Shown here piece after piece: positions 25,881 through 33,961 of a stretch of 64,000 nucleotides of DNA (position 1 is the stretch's first letter; each line of letters starts with the position of its first letter). Made by a program: the position numbers and the translations under genes. The notes below the pieces were generated by a model that saw only the letters and a list, made by a program, of their open reading frames with translations, was not told the origin of the DNA and made no database searches. This stretch comes from DASRBO01 sp035653595 (GTDB taxonomy: Bacteria > Actinomycetota > Acidimicrobiia > Acidimicrobiales > JAJPHE01): assembly GCA_035653595.1 (NCBI GenBank), contig DASRBO010000015.1:38093-102092 (forward strand), written 5' to 3'.

Positions 25881-26059
25881 CGCCCACCAGCTCCGTCCGC
25901 CACCGCGAAGCCCGGGCCGCTGACATCGTGGAGCATGATCTCCATGAGGTAGCGGCCGCCGACGACCAAGCCCACCCGGCCCAGCCCGGGGCCGGCCAGC
26001 AGCCCCATTTGCTCGGCCGCCCGCAGCTCGTGGGCGCGCTCCATGGTCGCGGTGCTCAT
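25877..26059 (-). CDS. Small protein of unknown function, 60 residues
   Basis: ATG 26059 follows an AAGGAGG and the stop overlaps the next gene's start, so this is a translated, coupled gene. The product contains two short hydrophobic stretches (GLGRVGLVVGGRYLMEIML) and an acidic-basic helical amino end (MERAHELRAAEQMG). I recognise no family. It heads the leftward PNPOx, kinase and regulator unit. Confidence 0.75.
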   Translation of the reverse strand: MSTATMERAHELRAAEQMGLLAGPGLGRVGLVVGGRYLMEIMLHDVSGPGFAVADGAGGR

Positions 26060-26113
26060 GACCCCTCCTTCTTGAAGTAAGTCCATGATGCGCCCGCCCG
26101 GCGCTGCGGGCAT

Positions 26114-26150
26114 GGGGCTTTAGGTCGTGTCCGCCCGGGACCTTCGGCCG
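26114..26150. promoter_or_regulatory. Tandem DevR-box-like sites
   Basis: GGGGCTTTAGGTCG (26114-26127) and GGGACCTTCGGCCG (26137-26150) each resemble the mycobacterial DevR box core GGGACTWWNGNCCC, with starts 23 bp apart. They lie 55-91 bp upstream of the 60-residue gene at 26059, where activator sites would be expected. The match is imperfect, so this is a candidate only. Confidence 0.4.
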
Positions 26151-26160
26151 CTCGGGCGGC

Positions 26161-27468
26161 TCACCGGTCCGGTCCGCCCACCAGCGCGCCCTCGGCCCGC
26201 AGGCGGGCCCGCAGCCGGCCCCGGTCGACCCCCGACACGACGGCCGAGTCGGTGGACGAGTCGGTGGCCGCCGCCATGGCCGCCGCCACCCCGGCGGCGT
26301 GCCCGGTGGCCATGGCAGCCGGAATCTCCTTGGTCGCCTGGTGCACATAGCGGGTCGTGGAGATGCAGCGGCCGGCGACCACCAGGTTGGGGACCGTAGA
26401 GGTGGTCATCGAGCGCAGCGGGATGTGGAAGACCGCGCCCCGGCGGGTCCAGTGCCCGGTGGTGGCCACCGAGTCGGGAAAGGCCACCCCCGCCTCCTCG
26501 CGGGCGAGCACGTGGTCTCCGATCATGCGCCGGCTCTCGGTTATCCCGAGCATGCCGGCGTAGCCGTCCAGCCACGCCCCGCCGAAGGCGGGATGGTCGC
26601 GGCGCAGGGCCCCGAAGCTCTCCCGCGCCGACAGCCGGCAGGCCAGCTCAGCGGCCGTCATGCTGTCCGGGTCGGTGGCGTCCACCCGCACCGGATGGGG
26701 CCCCCAGGGCACCAGCACCCGACCGGGGGCGGTGGTGAGGAAGAAGCCGGCCCCGGCGGCCACGTCGGGGTCCACCCCGCCGACCCGGAACCACAGGTGG
26801 GGCGGGATGGGGACCAGCTCGAACGGCACTCCGGCGGAGGCGGCCACGTCGCCGTCGCCGCTGGCGTCGACGACGACCCGGGGCAGGATGGCCTCCCGTC
26901 CCCGCTTCGACTCGACCAGCACGGCGGTGATCGGCCCTGGGCGCTCGGGACCGCCCGCCCGGACGCAGGCGGCGAAATGGGTGTGAAGGCGCAGGCGGGC
27001 GCCGGACTCGGCCAGTAGCTCGTAGCAGACGTCCACGAAGGCGTCAGGGTCGTAGGCGACCGAGTAGCGCACCGACTCCGGGGCCCCCCACACCAGCCCC
27101 CAGCTCCGCCAGTGCGACACCAGGGCGGCGTCCGCGGAGCCCCACTGGGGCGGCGCCGGGTAGCGGGCCTGCCCGGCCGCCTCGAGGCGGTCGACGACCT
27201 CCTGGCACAGGCCGGCGACCACCTGGGTCCCCTCGCCGTCGTCGAGGGTCAGGAGGAGGTTGATCAGCCCGACGCTGGCCAGCCCGCCCACGGTGCCGGA
27301 CCTCTCGATCAGCCACGTGTCGGCCCCGGAGCGGGCGGAGGCCACGGCGGCGGCGACCCCGGCCGAGCCTGCCCCGACGACCAGCACGTCAGGACGGCCG
27401 ATCACGGGGGAGGACCGGGGCGCCTCGGTGAAGGTCGGTTGCTCGCCGGCGCTGTCTCCCGCGCTCAA
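26161..27468 (-). CDS. FAD-dependent oxidoreductase
   Basis: TTG 27468 overlaps the stop of the PAP2-like gene (TTGA), has GAGGTGGG upstream, and gives 435 residues. GTG 27405 is an alternative. The amino end has the dinucleotide fold PDVLVVGAGSAGVAAAVASARSG, then IERSGTVGGLASVG. The later segments VVVDASGDGDVAASAGVPFEL and NLVVAGRCISTTRYVHQATK match the FAD_oxidored group of flavoproteins. Substrate unknown. It is coupled to the upstream gene. Confidence 0.88.
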   Translation of the reverse strand: MSAGDSAGEQPTFTEAPRSSPVIGRPDVLVVGAGSAGVAAAVASARSGADTWLIERSGTVGGLASVGLINLLLTLDDGEGTQVVAGLCQEVVDRLEAAGQARYPAPPQWGSADAALVSHWRSWGLVWGAPESVRYSVAYDPDAFVDVCYELLAESGARLRLHTHFAACVRAGGPERPGPITAVLVESKRGREAILPRVVVDASGDGDVAASAGVPFELVPIPPHLWFRVGGVDPDVAAGAGFFLTTAPGRVLVPWGPHPVRVDATDPDSMTAAELACRLSARESFGALRRDHPAFGGAWLDGYAGMLGITESRRMIGDHVLAREEAGVAFPDSVATTGHWTRRGAVFHIPLRSMTTSTVPNLVVAGRCISTTRYVHQATKEIPAAMATGHAAGVAAAMAAATDSSTDSAVVSGVDRGRLRARLRAEGALVGGPDR

Positions 27469-28106
27469 GGCGAGCCCACCTCGGCCTTTGGGACCGCCAC
27501 CCGGTCGGGGTCGGGCACCGGGGCGGCCACCACCAGGTGCATCGGGCTGCGCTCCACCTTGACCGCCAGCCAGGTGAGCAGGGCCCGGCCCGGCACGGAG
27601 AGGGCCAGGGCGGTGGCGACCCCCAGGCCCAGGCCAGCGGCCACGTCGGCGGGGTAGTCCGCCCCCGCGTATATCCGCAGGAAGGCCCCGGCCACGGCGG
27701 CCACGCCGGCGACGGCGGCGACCGGCCGGTCGCAGAGGGCGAGAGCAGCCACGGCCGCCCCCGCTGCCGCCGTCCACGGGTCGGGGAACCCGTGGCTGTG
27801 GGACCGGGGGATCAGGACCTCGACCCCGCTCAAGGTCCGGTACGGCCGGGCCCGGGCCACGGCGTGGCTGATCGGGTCGGTTATGGCGGCGGCGGCCAGG
27901 GCGGACAGCGCCGCCCAGGCGGCCCCGGCCACGGCGACGGGGGCGTGGACCGAGGAACGCCCCCGCCAGAACGCCGTCAGCACGAGGGCGGCGACCAGGA
28001 TCGATCCGCCGTAGACGACGTAGGCGCGGGCGAAGCCGTGGAGCCACCCGCTGTGGGCGGCGAGGTGGTTGATGTCGGTGAAGAGGCGGTGGTCGAGGGA
28101 GCGCAC
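27465..28106 (-). CDS. PAP2-like membrane protein with altered catalytic motifs
   Basis: GTG 28106 gives 213 residues beginning VRSLDHRLFTDINHLA; an ATG at 28193 adds only a Pro/Arg-rich stretch. Five or six hydrophobic helices and the motif order of PAP2 phosphatases are present: VARARPYRTL, then GFPDPWTAA where PSGH is expected, then RIYAGADYPADVAAG where the last motif normally has His. The first Arg-Pro and last Arg and Asp remain, but both catalytic His residues are gone. It is probably not an ordinary lipid phosphatase. The stop overlaps the oxidoreductase start. Confidence 0.72.
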   Translation of the reverse strand: MRSLDHRLFTDINHLAAHSGWLHGFARAYVVYGGSILVAALVLTAFWRGRSSVHAPVAVAGAAWAALSALAAAAITDPISHAVARARPYRTLSGVEVLIPRSHSHGFPDPWTAAAGAAVAALALCDRPVAAVAGVAAVAGAFLRIYAGADYPADVAAGLGLGVATALALSVPGRALLTWLAVKVERSPMHLVVAAPVPDPDRVAVPKAEVGSP

Positions 28107-28273
28107 TGGTCCGGGGCGGCCCGATGGGCGACTGGACGAGCCCGACGGGCAACTGATGGTAGGGCGGGGCCGGCGCGGACAGCCCGATGCCAACGGCGCC
28201 GCCGACCCGGACCGGCGCCGGCGCCGCCCCGCCGGCGGTACGGTCGGCGCAGCGGCGGGAAAGGAAGGACGTC

Positions 28274-29092
28274 ATGGCCGACCAGCGGGTTGTCCTCACC
28301 ACCGGAGCGAACTCCGGCATCGGGTTGGCCACCGCCCTCGAGCTGGCCCGGCGCGGCTTCCGCTCGGTCGGGACGGTGCGCAGCGAGGAGAAGGCCGAGG
28401 TGCTGGCCAAGGCGGCCGCCGACGCCGGGGTGGCCGTGGAGACGGCGCTCCTCGACGTGACCGACGCCGACGGCTGTGACGAGGTGGTGGAGCGGTTCCG
28501 GCCCTACGGCCTGGTCAACAACGCCGGCTACTCCGTCACCGGGGCGGTGGAGGACGTCGGCGACGACGAGGCCCGCCACGCTCTCGAGACCATGGTCGTG
28601 GCGCCCATGCGCCTGGCCCGCCTCTCCCTTCCCCACATGCGACCGGGCGGAGGGCGGATCGTGAACGTGTCCTCGGTCATGGGCATCACCAGCACCGCCC
28701 TGACCGGGTGGTACCAGGCGGCCAAGCACGCCCTCGAGGCGGTGAGCGACGCCCTGCGGGTGGAGGTGGCCGGCGACGGGGTCAGGGTGGTCCTGATCGA
28801 GCCGGGCGGGTTCCGCACCGGCATCTGGGACGAGGGGAGGCAGGAGGTGGCCCGCCGCCAGGACAGCCGCTACGACACCGCCTACCAGCGGGGTCTGCAG
28901 GGCACCCGCCTGGTGGAGCCCCTCATGGGCGACCCGGGTCGGGTGGCCCGGGTCATCGCCGGTGCCGTCAGCGCCCGGCGCCCCCGGCCGCGGTACCTGG
29001 TGGGCTACGACGCCCAGATGCTGGCCTGGGTGGAGCGTCTCACCGTCTCCCCGGTCAAGGACGCCGTCACCCGACGGTTCCTGGGGCTGTAG
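28274..29092 (+). CDS. Short-chain dehydrogenase/reductase
   Basis: ATG 28274 with AAGGAAGG upstream gives 272 residues. It shows the SDR cofactor motif TTGANSGIG, NNAGYSVTG, the catalytic Ser in VNVSSVMG and the YxxxK motif in GWYQAAKHALE. It should be an NAD(P)H-dependent oxidoreductase with unknown substrate. The next gene starts 8 nt after the stop, so the pair is likely co-transcribed. Confidence 0.93.
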   Translation: MADQRVVLTTGANSGIGLATALELARRGFRSVGTVRSEEKAEVLAKAAADAGVAVETALLDVTDADGCDEVVERFRPYGLVNNAGYSVTGAVEDVGDDEARHALETMVVAPMRLARLSLPHMRPGGGRIVNVSSVMGITSTALTGWYQAAKHALEAVSDALRVEVAGDGVRVVLIEPGGFRTGIWDEGRQEVARRQDSRYDTAYQRGLQGTRLVEPLMGDPGRVARVIAGAVSARRPRPRYLVGYDAQMLAWVERLTVSPVKDAVTRRFLGL

Positions 29093-29100
29093 CCGCGCCG

Positions 29101-30069
29101 GTGGCGGCTCGCATCGGGCTTGTTCTCGGCGCCGGCGGGGTGGTCGGCCATGCCTTCCACGCCGGTGTCCTCTCCGCCCTGGCCGAGGCCACCGGCTTCG
29201 ACCCCCGCCGGGCCGAGCTGATCGTGGGCACCTCGGCGGGCTCGGTGGTGGCCTCCATGCTGCGCGCCGGCGTGCCCGCCGCCGATCTGGCCGCCCGGGC
29301 CACCGGCCAGCCGCTGTCGGCGGAGGGCGCCGCCATCCTGGGCCGGGCGCGCTCGTCGGGGTTGTCCTGGCGCGACGTGCCTGCCCGTAGGCCGCTCCGG
29401 CTGGGCCTGGGCGCGCCGGCGTTGCTGGGGCGGGCCATGGCCCGCCCGTGGGAGGCCAGGCCGGGCATGCTGGCCGCCGCCCTGCTGCCTGCCGGCACGG
29501 TGCCCACCGAGCTGGTCAGCGGCTGGCTGGAGCCGCTCTTCGGCGACGGGTGGCCCGACGGCTTGTGGGTGTGCGCCCTTTCGCTGACCAACGGGCGCCG
29601 GACGGTGTTCGGACGTCCGGAGGCTCCCCGGGCCGGGCTGGTCGATGCGGTGGCCGCGTCCTGTGCCATACCCGGCCTGTTCCGGCCGGTGGAGATCGGC
29701 GGGATCCGCTATGTCGACGGTGGGGCCCACTCGCCGACCAACGCCGACCTGGTCGCCGGGCTGGGCCTGGACCTGGCGGTGGTGGTCTCGCCGATGTCGG
29801 CGGCCCGCCCGCTGTCGGGGGGATTCGACCTGGCCGGACGGCGCATCGCCCGGCTCACCCTCGGCCGCGAGGCGGCCGCCGTGCGGCGGTCCGGGACCCC
29901 CGTGTTGGCCTTCCAGCCGGGGGTGGAGGAGCGGGCGGTCATGGGGGTGAACGCCATGGATCCGTCGCGGCGGGAGGCGGTCGTGCGCCAGACCCGCCGG
30001 TCTACGCTGGCCCGGCTGCGCCGGTCCGACCTGGCCGACCGGCTCGGGATACTCGCCTCGGCCGGCTGA
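29101..30069 (+). CDS. Patatin-like phospholipase
   Basis: GTG 29101 gives 322 residues starting VAARIGLVLGAGGVVGHAFH. The glycine-rich oxyanion loop GAGGVVGHAFHAG, the nucleophile elbow GTSAGS and the catalytic Asp in VDGGAHSPTNADL are all in place, so an active Ser-Asp acyl hydrolase is expected. Earlier in-frame sequence is a shadow of the SDR gene. It is probably cytoplasmic or membrane-associated, releasing fatty acids from lipids. Confidence 0.9.
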   Translation: MAARIGLVLGAGGVVGHAFHAGVLSALAEATGFDPRRAELIVGTSAGSVVASMLRAGVPAADLAARATGQPLSAEGAAILGRARSSGLSWRDVPARRPLRLGLGAPALLGRAMARPWEARPGMLAAALLPAGTVPTELVSGWLEPLFGDGWPDGLWVCALSLTNGRRTVFGRPEAPRAGLVDAVAASCAIPGLFRPVEIGGIRYVDGGAHSPTNADLVAGLGLDLAVVVSPMSAARPLSGGFDLAGRRIARLTLGREAAAVRRSGTPVLAFQPGVEERAVMGVNAMDPSRREAVVRQTRRSTLARLRRSDLADRLGILASAG

Positions 30070-30186
30070 GCGGCCACCGAGAGGCCACGGCCCGCCACCG
30101 CCTCCGGCCGCCGCCGCCTGGGCGGCTCAGGCGGACCGGCGGGGAGAGTTGACCGGATGGTCAAGATTTGATGAGGCTGTCGCCCC

Positions 30187-31467
30187 ATGACGCGGCCGGG
30201 GGACGCCATGCGCATCGCCTACCTGGCCTATCGGGGCAACCCCCATTCCGGCGGCCAGGGCGTCTACACCCGCTACCTCACCGCCGAGCTGGCGGCCCTG
30301 GGCCACGAGGTGGTCGTCTTCGGCGGCCAGCCCTACCCGGTGCTTGAGGAAGGGGTGGAGTTCGTCCCCGTCCCCAGCCTCGACCTCTACCGCCAGCCCG
30401 ACCCCTTCCGCATCCCCTGGCCGTGGGAGTTCCGCCGGCCCGTCGACCTGCTCGAGTTCGCCCTCATGTGCACCGCCGGCTTTCCCGAGCCGCTCACCTT
30501 CAGCCTGCGGGCCCGGCGGGTGCTGCGGAACCAGAGGGACCGGTTCGACGTGGTGCACGACAACCAGTGCCTCGGGCGGGGGCTGCTGGGCATGATGGAG
30601 GACGGCTGGCCGCTGGTCGCAACTCTGCACCACCCCATCACCGTGGACCGCGACCTCGAGCTGGCCCATGCCCGCACCCGCCGGCGCCGCCTCACCCTCC
30701 GCCGGTGGTACGGCTTCCTCGGCATGCAGGCCGAGGTGGCCCGACAGATCCCCCGGATAATCACGGTCTCCGAGTCGTCCAAGGCCGACATCGTCTCGCA
30801 GATGGGGGTGGCCTCCGACCGCCTGACGGTGGTGCCGGTGGGCGTGGACCCTCTCCGGTTCCGGCCCCGGCCCGACGTGGCCAAGGTGCCGGGACGGCTG
30901 ATGACCACCGCCAGCGCCGACGTGCCCCTCAAGGGCCTGGTGCCCCTGCTGGAGGCTGTGGCCAAGGTGCGCACCGAGCGCCACGCCGAGCTGGTGGTGA
31001 TCGGCAAGCCCAGGCCGGAGAGCCGGGTGGGCGAGACCATCGAGCGGCTGGGCCTGGCGTCGGCGGTGCGGTTCGTCAGCGGGGTCAGCGACGAGGAGAT
31101 CGTCCGGCTCTACGGAGAGTCCGAGCTGGCGGTGGTGCCCTCGCTGTACGAGGGCTTCTCCCTGCCGGCGGTGGAGGCCATGGCCTGCGGGGTGTGCCTG
31201 GTGGCGACCACAGGCGGGGCCCTCCCCGAGGTGGTGGGCACCAACGGGGAGACCGGCCTGCTGGTGCCGCCCAACGACTCCGGAGCGCTGGCCGCCGCCA
31301 TCGGTCTGGCCCTCGGCGACGCCGGCCTGCGGGCCCGGCTGGGGGAGGCCGGTAGGGCCCGGGTCCTCGAGCGCTTCACCTGGGCGGCGACCGCCCGCGG
31401 CACGGCCGAGGTGTACCGCCAGCTGATCGAGGGCCGCAACCCTTCGTTGGCTGCCGCGCCGTGCTGA
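30187..31467 (+). CDS. Glycosyltransferase family 4
   Basis: ATG 30187 gives 426 residues; ATG 30208 (MRIAYLAYRGNP) is an alternative start. The amino domain has the GT4 acceptor loop GNPHSGGQGVYTRYLTAELA. The carboxy domain has VVPVGVDPLRFRP and the nucleotide-sugar site EGFSLPAVEAMACGVCLVAT. The enzyme should transfer a sugar with retained configuration to a lipid, glycan or small molecule. Its end overlaps the next gene, starting a three-gene set with a methyltransferase and a prenyltransferase-like protein. Confidence 0.92.
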   Translation: MTRPGDAMRIAYLAYRGNPHSGGQGVYTRYLTAELAALGHEVVVFGGQPYPVLEEGVEFVPVPSLDLYRQPDPFRIPWPWEFRRPVDLLEFALMCTAGFPEPLTFSLRARRVLRNQRDRFDVVHDNQCLGRGLLGMMEDGWPLVATLHHPITVDRDLELAHARTRRRRLTLRRWYGFLGMQAEVARQIPRIITVSESSKADIVSQMGVASDRLTVVPVGVDPLRFRPRPDVAKVPGRLMTTASADVPLKGLVPLLEAVAKVRTERHAELVVIGKPRPESRVGETIERLGLASAVRFVSGVSDEEIVRLYGESELAVVPSLYEGFSLPAVEAMACGVCLVATTGGALPEVVGTNGETGLLVPPNDSGALAAAIGLALGDAGLRARLGEAGRARVLERFTWAATARGTAEVYRQLIEGRNPSLAAAPC

Positions 31468-32174
31468 CCGTTCGCTACGACACCCTCGGCCTGCGGGCCG
31501 GGGACCTGGTCCTCGACCTCGGCTGCGGCGCCGGCCGCCACGCCTACGAGGCCCTCCGGCGGGGGGCCCGGGTGGTCGCCCTCGACGCCGATGCCTGCGA
31601 GCTCAAGGACGTGGCGACGCTGCTCGGGGCCATGGAGGACGAGGAGTCCCTGCCCGGGCCGGGCGTGACCGTCAACGGTGACGCCGTGCACCTGCCGTTC
31701 CCGGACGGGTCCTTCGACCGGGTGATCGCCGCCGAGGTGCTCGAGCACATCGGGGCCGACACCGCCGCCATGGCCGAGCTGGCCCGGGTGCTGAGGCCGG
31801 GGGGCACCATGGCGGTCACGGTGCCCCGCTTCGGGCCCGAGCTCGTCAATTGGGCCCTGTCCGACGAGTACCACTCGGTGCCGGGGGGACATGTGCGCAT
31901 CTACCGCCGGGCGGTGATCCGCCGGCGGCTGGAGGGGGCCGGCCTGCGCCTCACCGCCAGCCACCACGCCCACGGCCTCCACAGCCCCTACTGGTGGCTG
32001 CGCTGCGCCGTGGGGGTGGAGCGTGACGACCACCCCTTGGTGCGCGCCTATCACCGGCTGCTGGTGTGGGACATCGAGACGGCCAGCCCCCTGACCCGCT
32101 GGCCGGAACGAGCCCTCAACCCGGTGCTGGGCAAGAGCCTGGTGCTCTACCTGACCAAGGACGGCGAGGGGTGA
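31461..32174 (+). CDS. SAM-dependent methyltransferase
   Basis: GTG 31461 overlaps the glycosyltransferase stop and gives 237 residues. Motif I VLDLGCGAGRHAYEA, the acidic VVALDADACEL and DRVIAAEVLEHIGAD identify a class I methyltransferase. Coupling with a glycosyltransferase suggests modification of the same glycan or glycolipid product. Confidence 0.9.
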   Translation: MLTVRYDTLGLRAGDLVLDLGCGAGRHAYEALRRGARVVALDADACELKDVATLLGAMEDEESLPGPGVTVNGDAVHLPFPDGSFDRVIAAEVLEHIGADTAAMAELARVLRPGGTMAVTVPRFGPELVNWALSDEYHSVPGGHVRIYRRAVIRRRLEGAGLRLTASHHAHGLHSPYWWLRCAVGVERDDHPLVRAYHRLLVWDIETASPLTRWPERALNPVLGKSLVLYLTKDGEG

Positions 32175-33232
32175 CGGCAGCGGTCCCCGCCCTGCCGGGG
32201 GTCCTCAGCTCCGACGAGGTCGCCGCCACGGCGCAGTCGATCGCCGCCGTGCAGCTGGGCGACGGCATGATCCCGTGGTTCCCCGGGGGCCACGCCGATC
32301 CCTGGAACCACGTGGAGGCGGCGATGGCCCTGGCGGTGGCCGGCCTGCGCCGCCCGGCCGAGGCCGCCTACCGGTGGCTCGCCGGCCGCCAGCACGACGA
32401 CGGCTCGTGGTGCTCCTACTACCTGGCCGACCGGGTGGAGGACGCCCGGCGCGACACCAACGTTGTCTCCTACGTCGCCACCGGGGTCTGGTTCCACTAC
32501 CTGTGCACGGCCGACGGCGGCTTCCTCGAGTGGGCCTGGCCGATGGTGAAGGCGGCGGTTGACTTCGCCCTGCGCCACCAGACGGGGACCGGCGAGCTGC
32601 TGTGGTGCACCGAGGCCGACGGATCCCCGGGCCGCTTCGCCCTCCTGACCGGGTCCTCATCCGCCTACCTGTCGCTGCGCTGCGCCATCGCGGCGGCCGA
32701 GGAGCTGGACGACGACCAGCCCGAATGGGAGCTGGCTGCCGGTCGGTTGGCCCGGGCGGTGGCCGAGCGGCCGGAGGTGTTCGAGCCCAAGGAGCGCTGG
32801 GCGATGGACTGGTACTACCCGGTGCTGGTCGGGGCCTTGACCGGGGAGGCGGCGGCGGCCCGCATCGACGAGCGCTGGGGCGACTTCGTCATGCCCGGCC
32901 TGGGGGTGCGCTGCGTGTCGGACCGGCCGTGGGTCACCGCCGCCGAGACGGCCGAGTGCGCCATGGCCCTGGCCTCCATCGGCCGGCGCGACGACGCCGA
33001 GGCGCTGCTGCGGTGGTCGCGCGGGCTGCGCCACCACGACGGCTCCTACTGGACCGGATGGACCCATCCGGACCGCACGCACTTCCCCGGCGGGGAGCGT
33101 TCCACCTACACCGCCGCCGCGCTGGTGCTGGCGGTCAACACCCTCGCCGGCGAGGGCCCCAGCGCCGGGCTGTTCCTGGGCGAGGGCCTCCCGACGGGCG
33201 TGCTCGACGCCGTCGACTACGAGCGGGGCTGA
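32171..33232 (+). CDS. Prenyltransferase/squalene-cyclase-like alpha-toroid protein
   Basis: GTG 32171 overlaps the preceding stop (GTGA) and gives 353 residues. Repeated helical hairpins with QHDDGSWCSYYL, TGTGELLWC and RHHDGSYWTGW resemble the QW-like repeats of terpene cyclase and prenyltransferase alpha-alpha barrels. Actinobacterial homologues are often named prenyltransferase without proof. There is no DxDD cyclase motif that I can see. It is the third gene of the glycosyltransferase set. Confidence 0.8.
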   Translation: MTAAVPALPGVLSSDEVAATAQSIAAVQLGDGMIPWFPGGHADPWNHVEAAMALAVAGLRRPAEAAYRWLAGRQHDDGSWCSYYLADRVEDARRDTNVVSYVATGVWFHYLCTADGGFLEWAWPMVKAAVDFALRHQTGTGELLWCTEADGSPGRFALLTGSSSAYLSLRCAIAAAEELDDDQPEWELAAGRLARAVAERPEVFEPKERWAMDWYYPVLVGALTGEAAAARIDERWGDFVMPGLGVRCVSDRPWVTAAETAECAMALASIGRRDDAEALLRWSRGLRHHDGSYWTGWTHPDRTHFPGGERSTYTAAALVLAVNTLAGEGPSAGLFLGEGLPTGVLDAVDYERG

Positions 33233-33260
33233 CCGGCCCCGGCGGGCGGGTCGCGGCCGA

Positions 33261-33896
33261 TCACTGGCCGGGCCCCGTCCGGCGCAGCAACCGGAGGCTG
33301 CCGCAGCCCTCCTCCTCCTCGAACGATCCCGAGGCCAGCGCCCGGCGGTAGAGCTCGTAGGGCGGCCGCCCCCCGTCGCGGGGATCGGGGAAGACGTCGT
33401 GGATGGCGAGGACCCCCCCGGTGCTCAGGTGGGGGACCCAGCCCCGGTAGTCCTCCCACGCCGGCTCCTCGCCGTGGCCGCCGTCGATGAAGACGAAGGC
33501 GAGGGGCGTCCGCCAGTGGCGGGCGATGACAGGGGAGTCTCCGACCACGGCCACCACCACGTCCTCGAGGCCTGCCGCCTCGATGGTGCGGCGGAAGGTC
33601 GGAAGGGTGTCCATCCGACCGGTGGCCGGATCCACCAGGGAGGAGTCGTGGTGCTCCCACCCGGCCTGGTTCTCCTCCGAGCCCCGGTGGTGGTCGACGG
33701 TGAAGACAACCGTCCCCCCGGCCCGGGCGGCCGCCCCCAGGTAGATCGCCGACTTGCCGCAGTAGGTGCCTATCTCCGCCAGGGGCCCCAGGCCGGTGCG
33801 GGCGGCAGCCAGGCCGGCCCGGTGCAGGGCCAGGCCCTCCTCGTCAGGCATGAAGCCCTTGGCCGCCCGGGCGGCGGCCAGCAGGTCGTCATCCAT
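33261..33896 (-). CDS. Class I SAM methyltransferase (CmcI/Methyltransf_24-like)
   Basis: The 211-residue product has PLAEIGTYCGKSAIYLG as motif I, VFTVDHHRGSEENQ after the second strand, and FVFIDGGHGEEPAWEDYRGW, typical of the cephalosporin hydroxylase/Methyltransf_24 group. It is transcribed convergently to the prenyltransferase-like gene and probably belongs functionally to the same glycan set. Substrate unknown. Confidence 0.87.
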   Translation of the reverse strand: MDDDLLAAARAAKGFMPDEEGLALHRAGLAAARTGLGPLAEIGTYCGKSAIYLGAAARAGGTVVFTVDHHRGSEENQAGWEHHDSSLVDPATGRMDTLPTFRRTIEAAGLEDVVVAVVGDSPVIARHWRTPLAFVFIDGGHGEEPAWEDYRGWVPHLSTGGVLAIHDVFPDPRDGGRPPYELYRRALASGSFEEEEGCGSLRLLRRTGPGQ

Positions 33897-33946
33897 GGCC
33901 GTGCCCGAGGGCGGGCTTCCGGGGAGTGAGGCTCACGTGGAGTACT

Positions 33947-33952
33947 TAGCAT
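33947..33952 (+). promoter_or_regulatory. Leaderless-type -10 box of xseA
   Basis: TAGCAT lies 9 nt before ATG 33962 with no ribosome site between them. Confidence 0.45.
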
Positions 33953-33961
33953 GAAGCGGCC

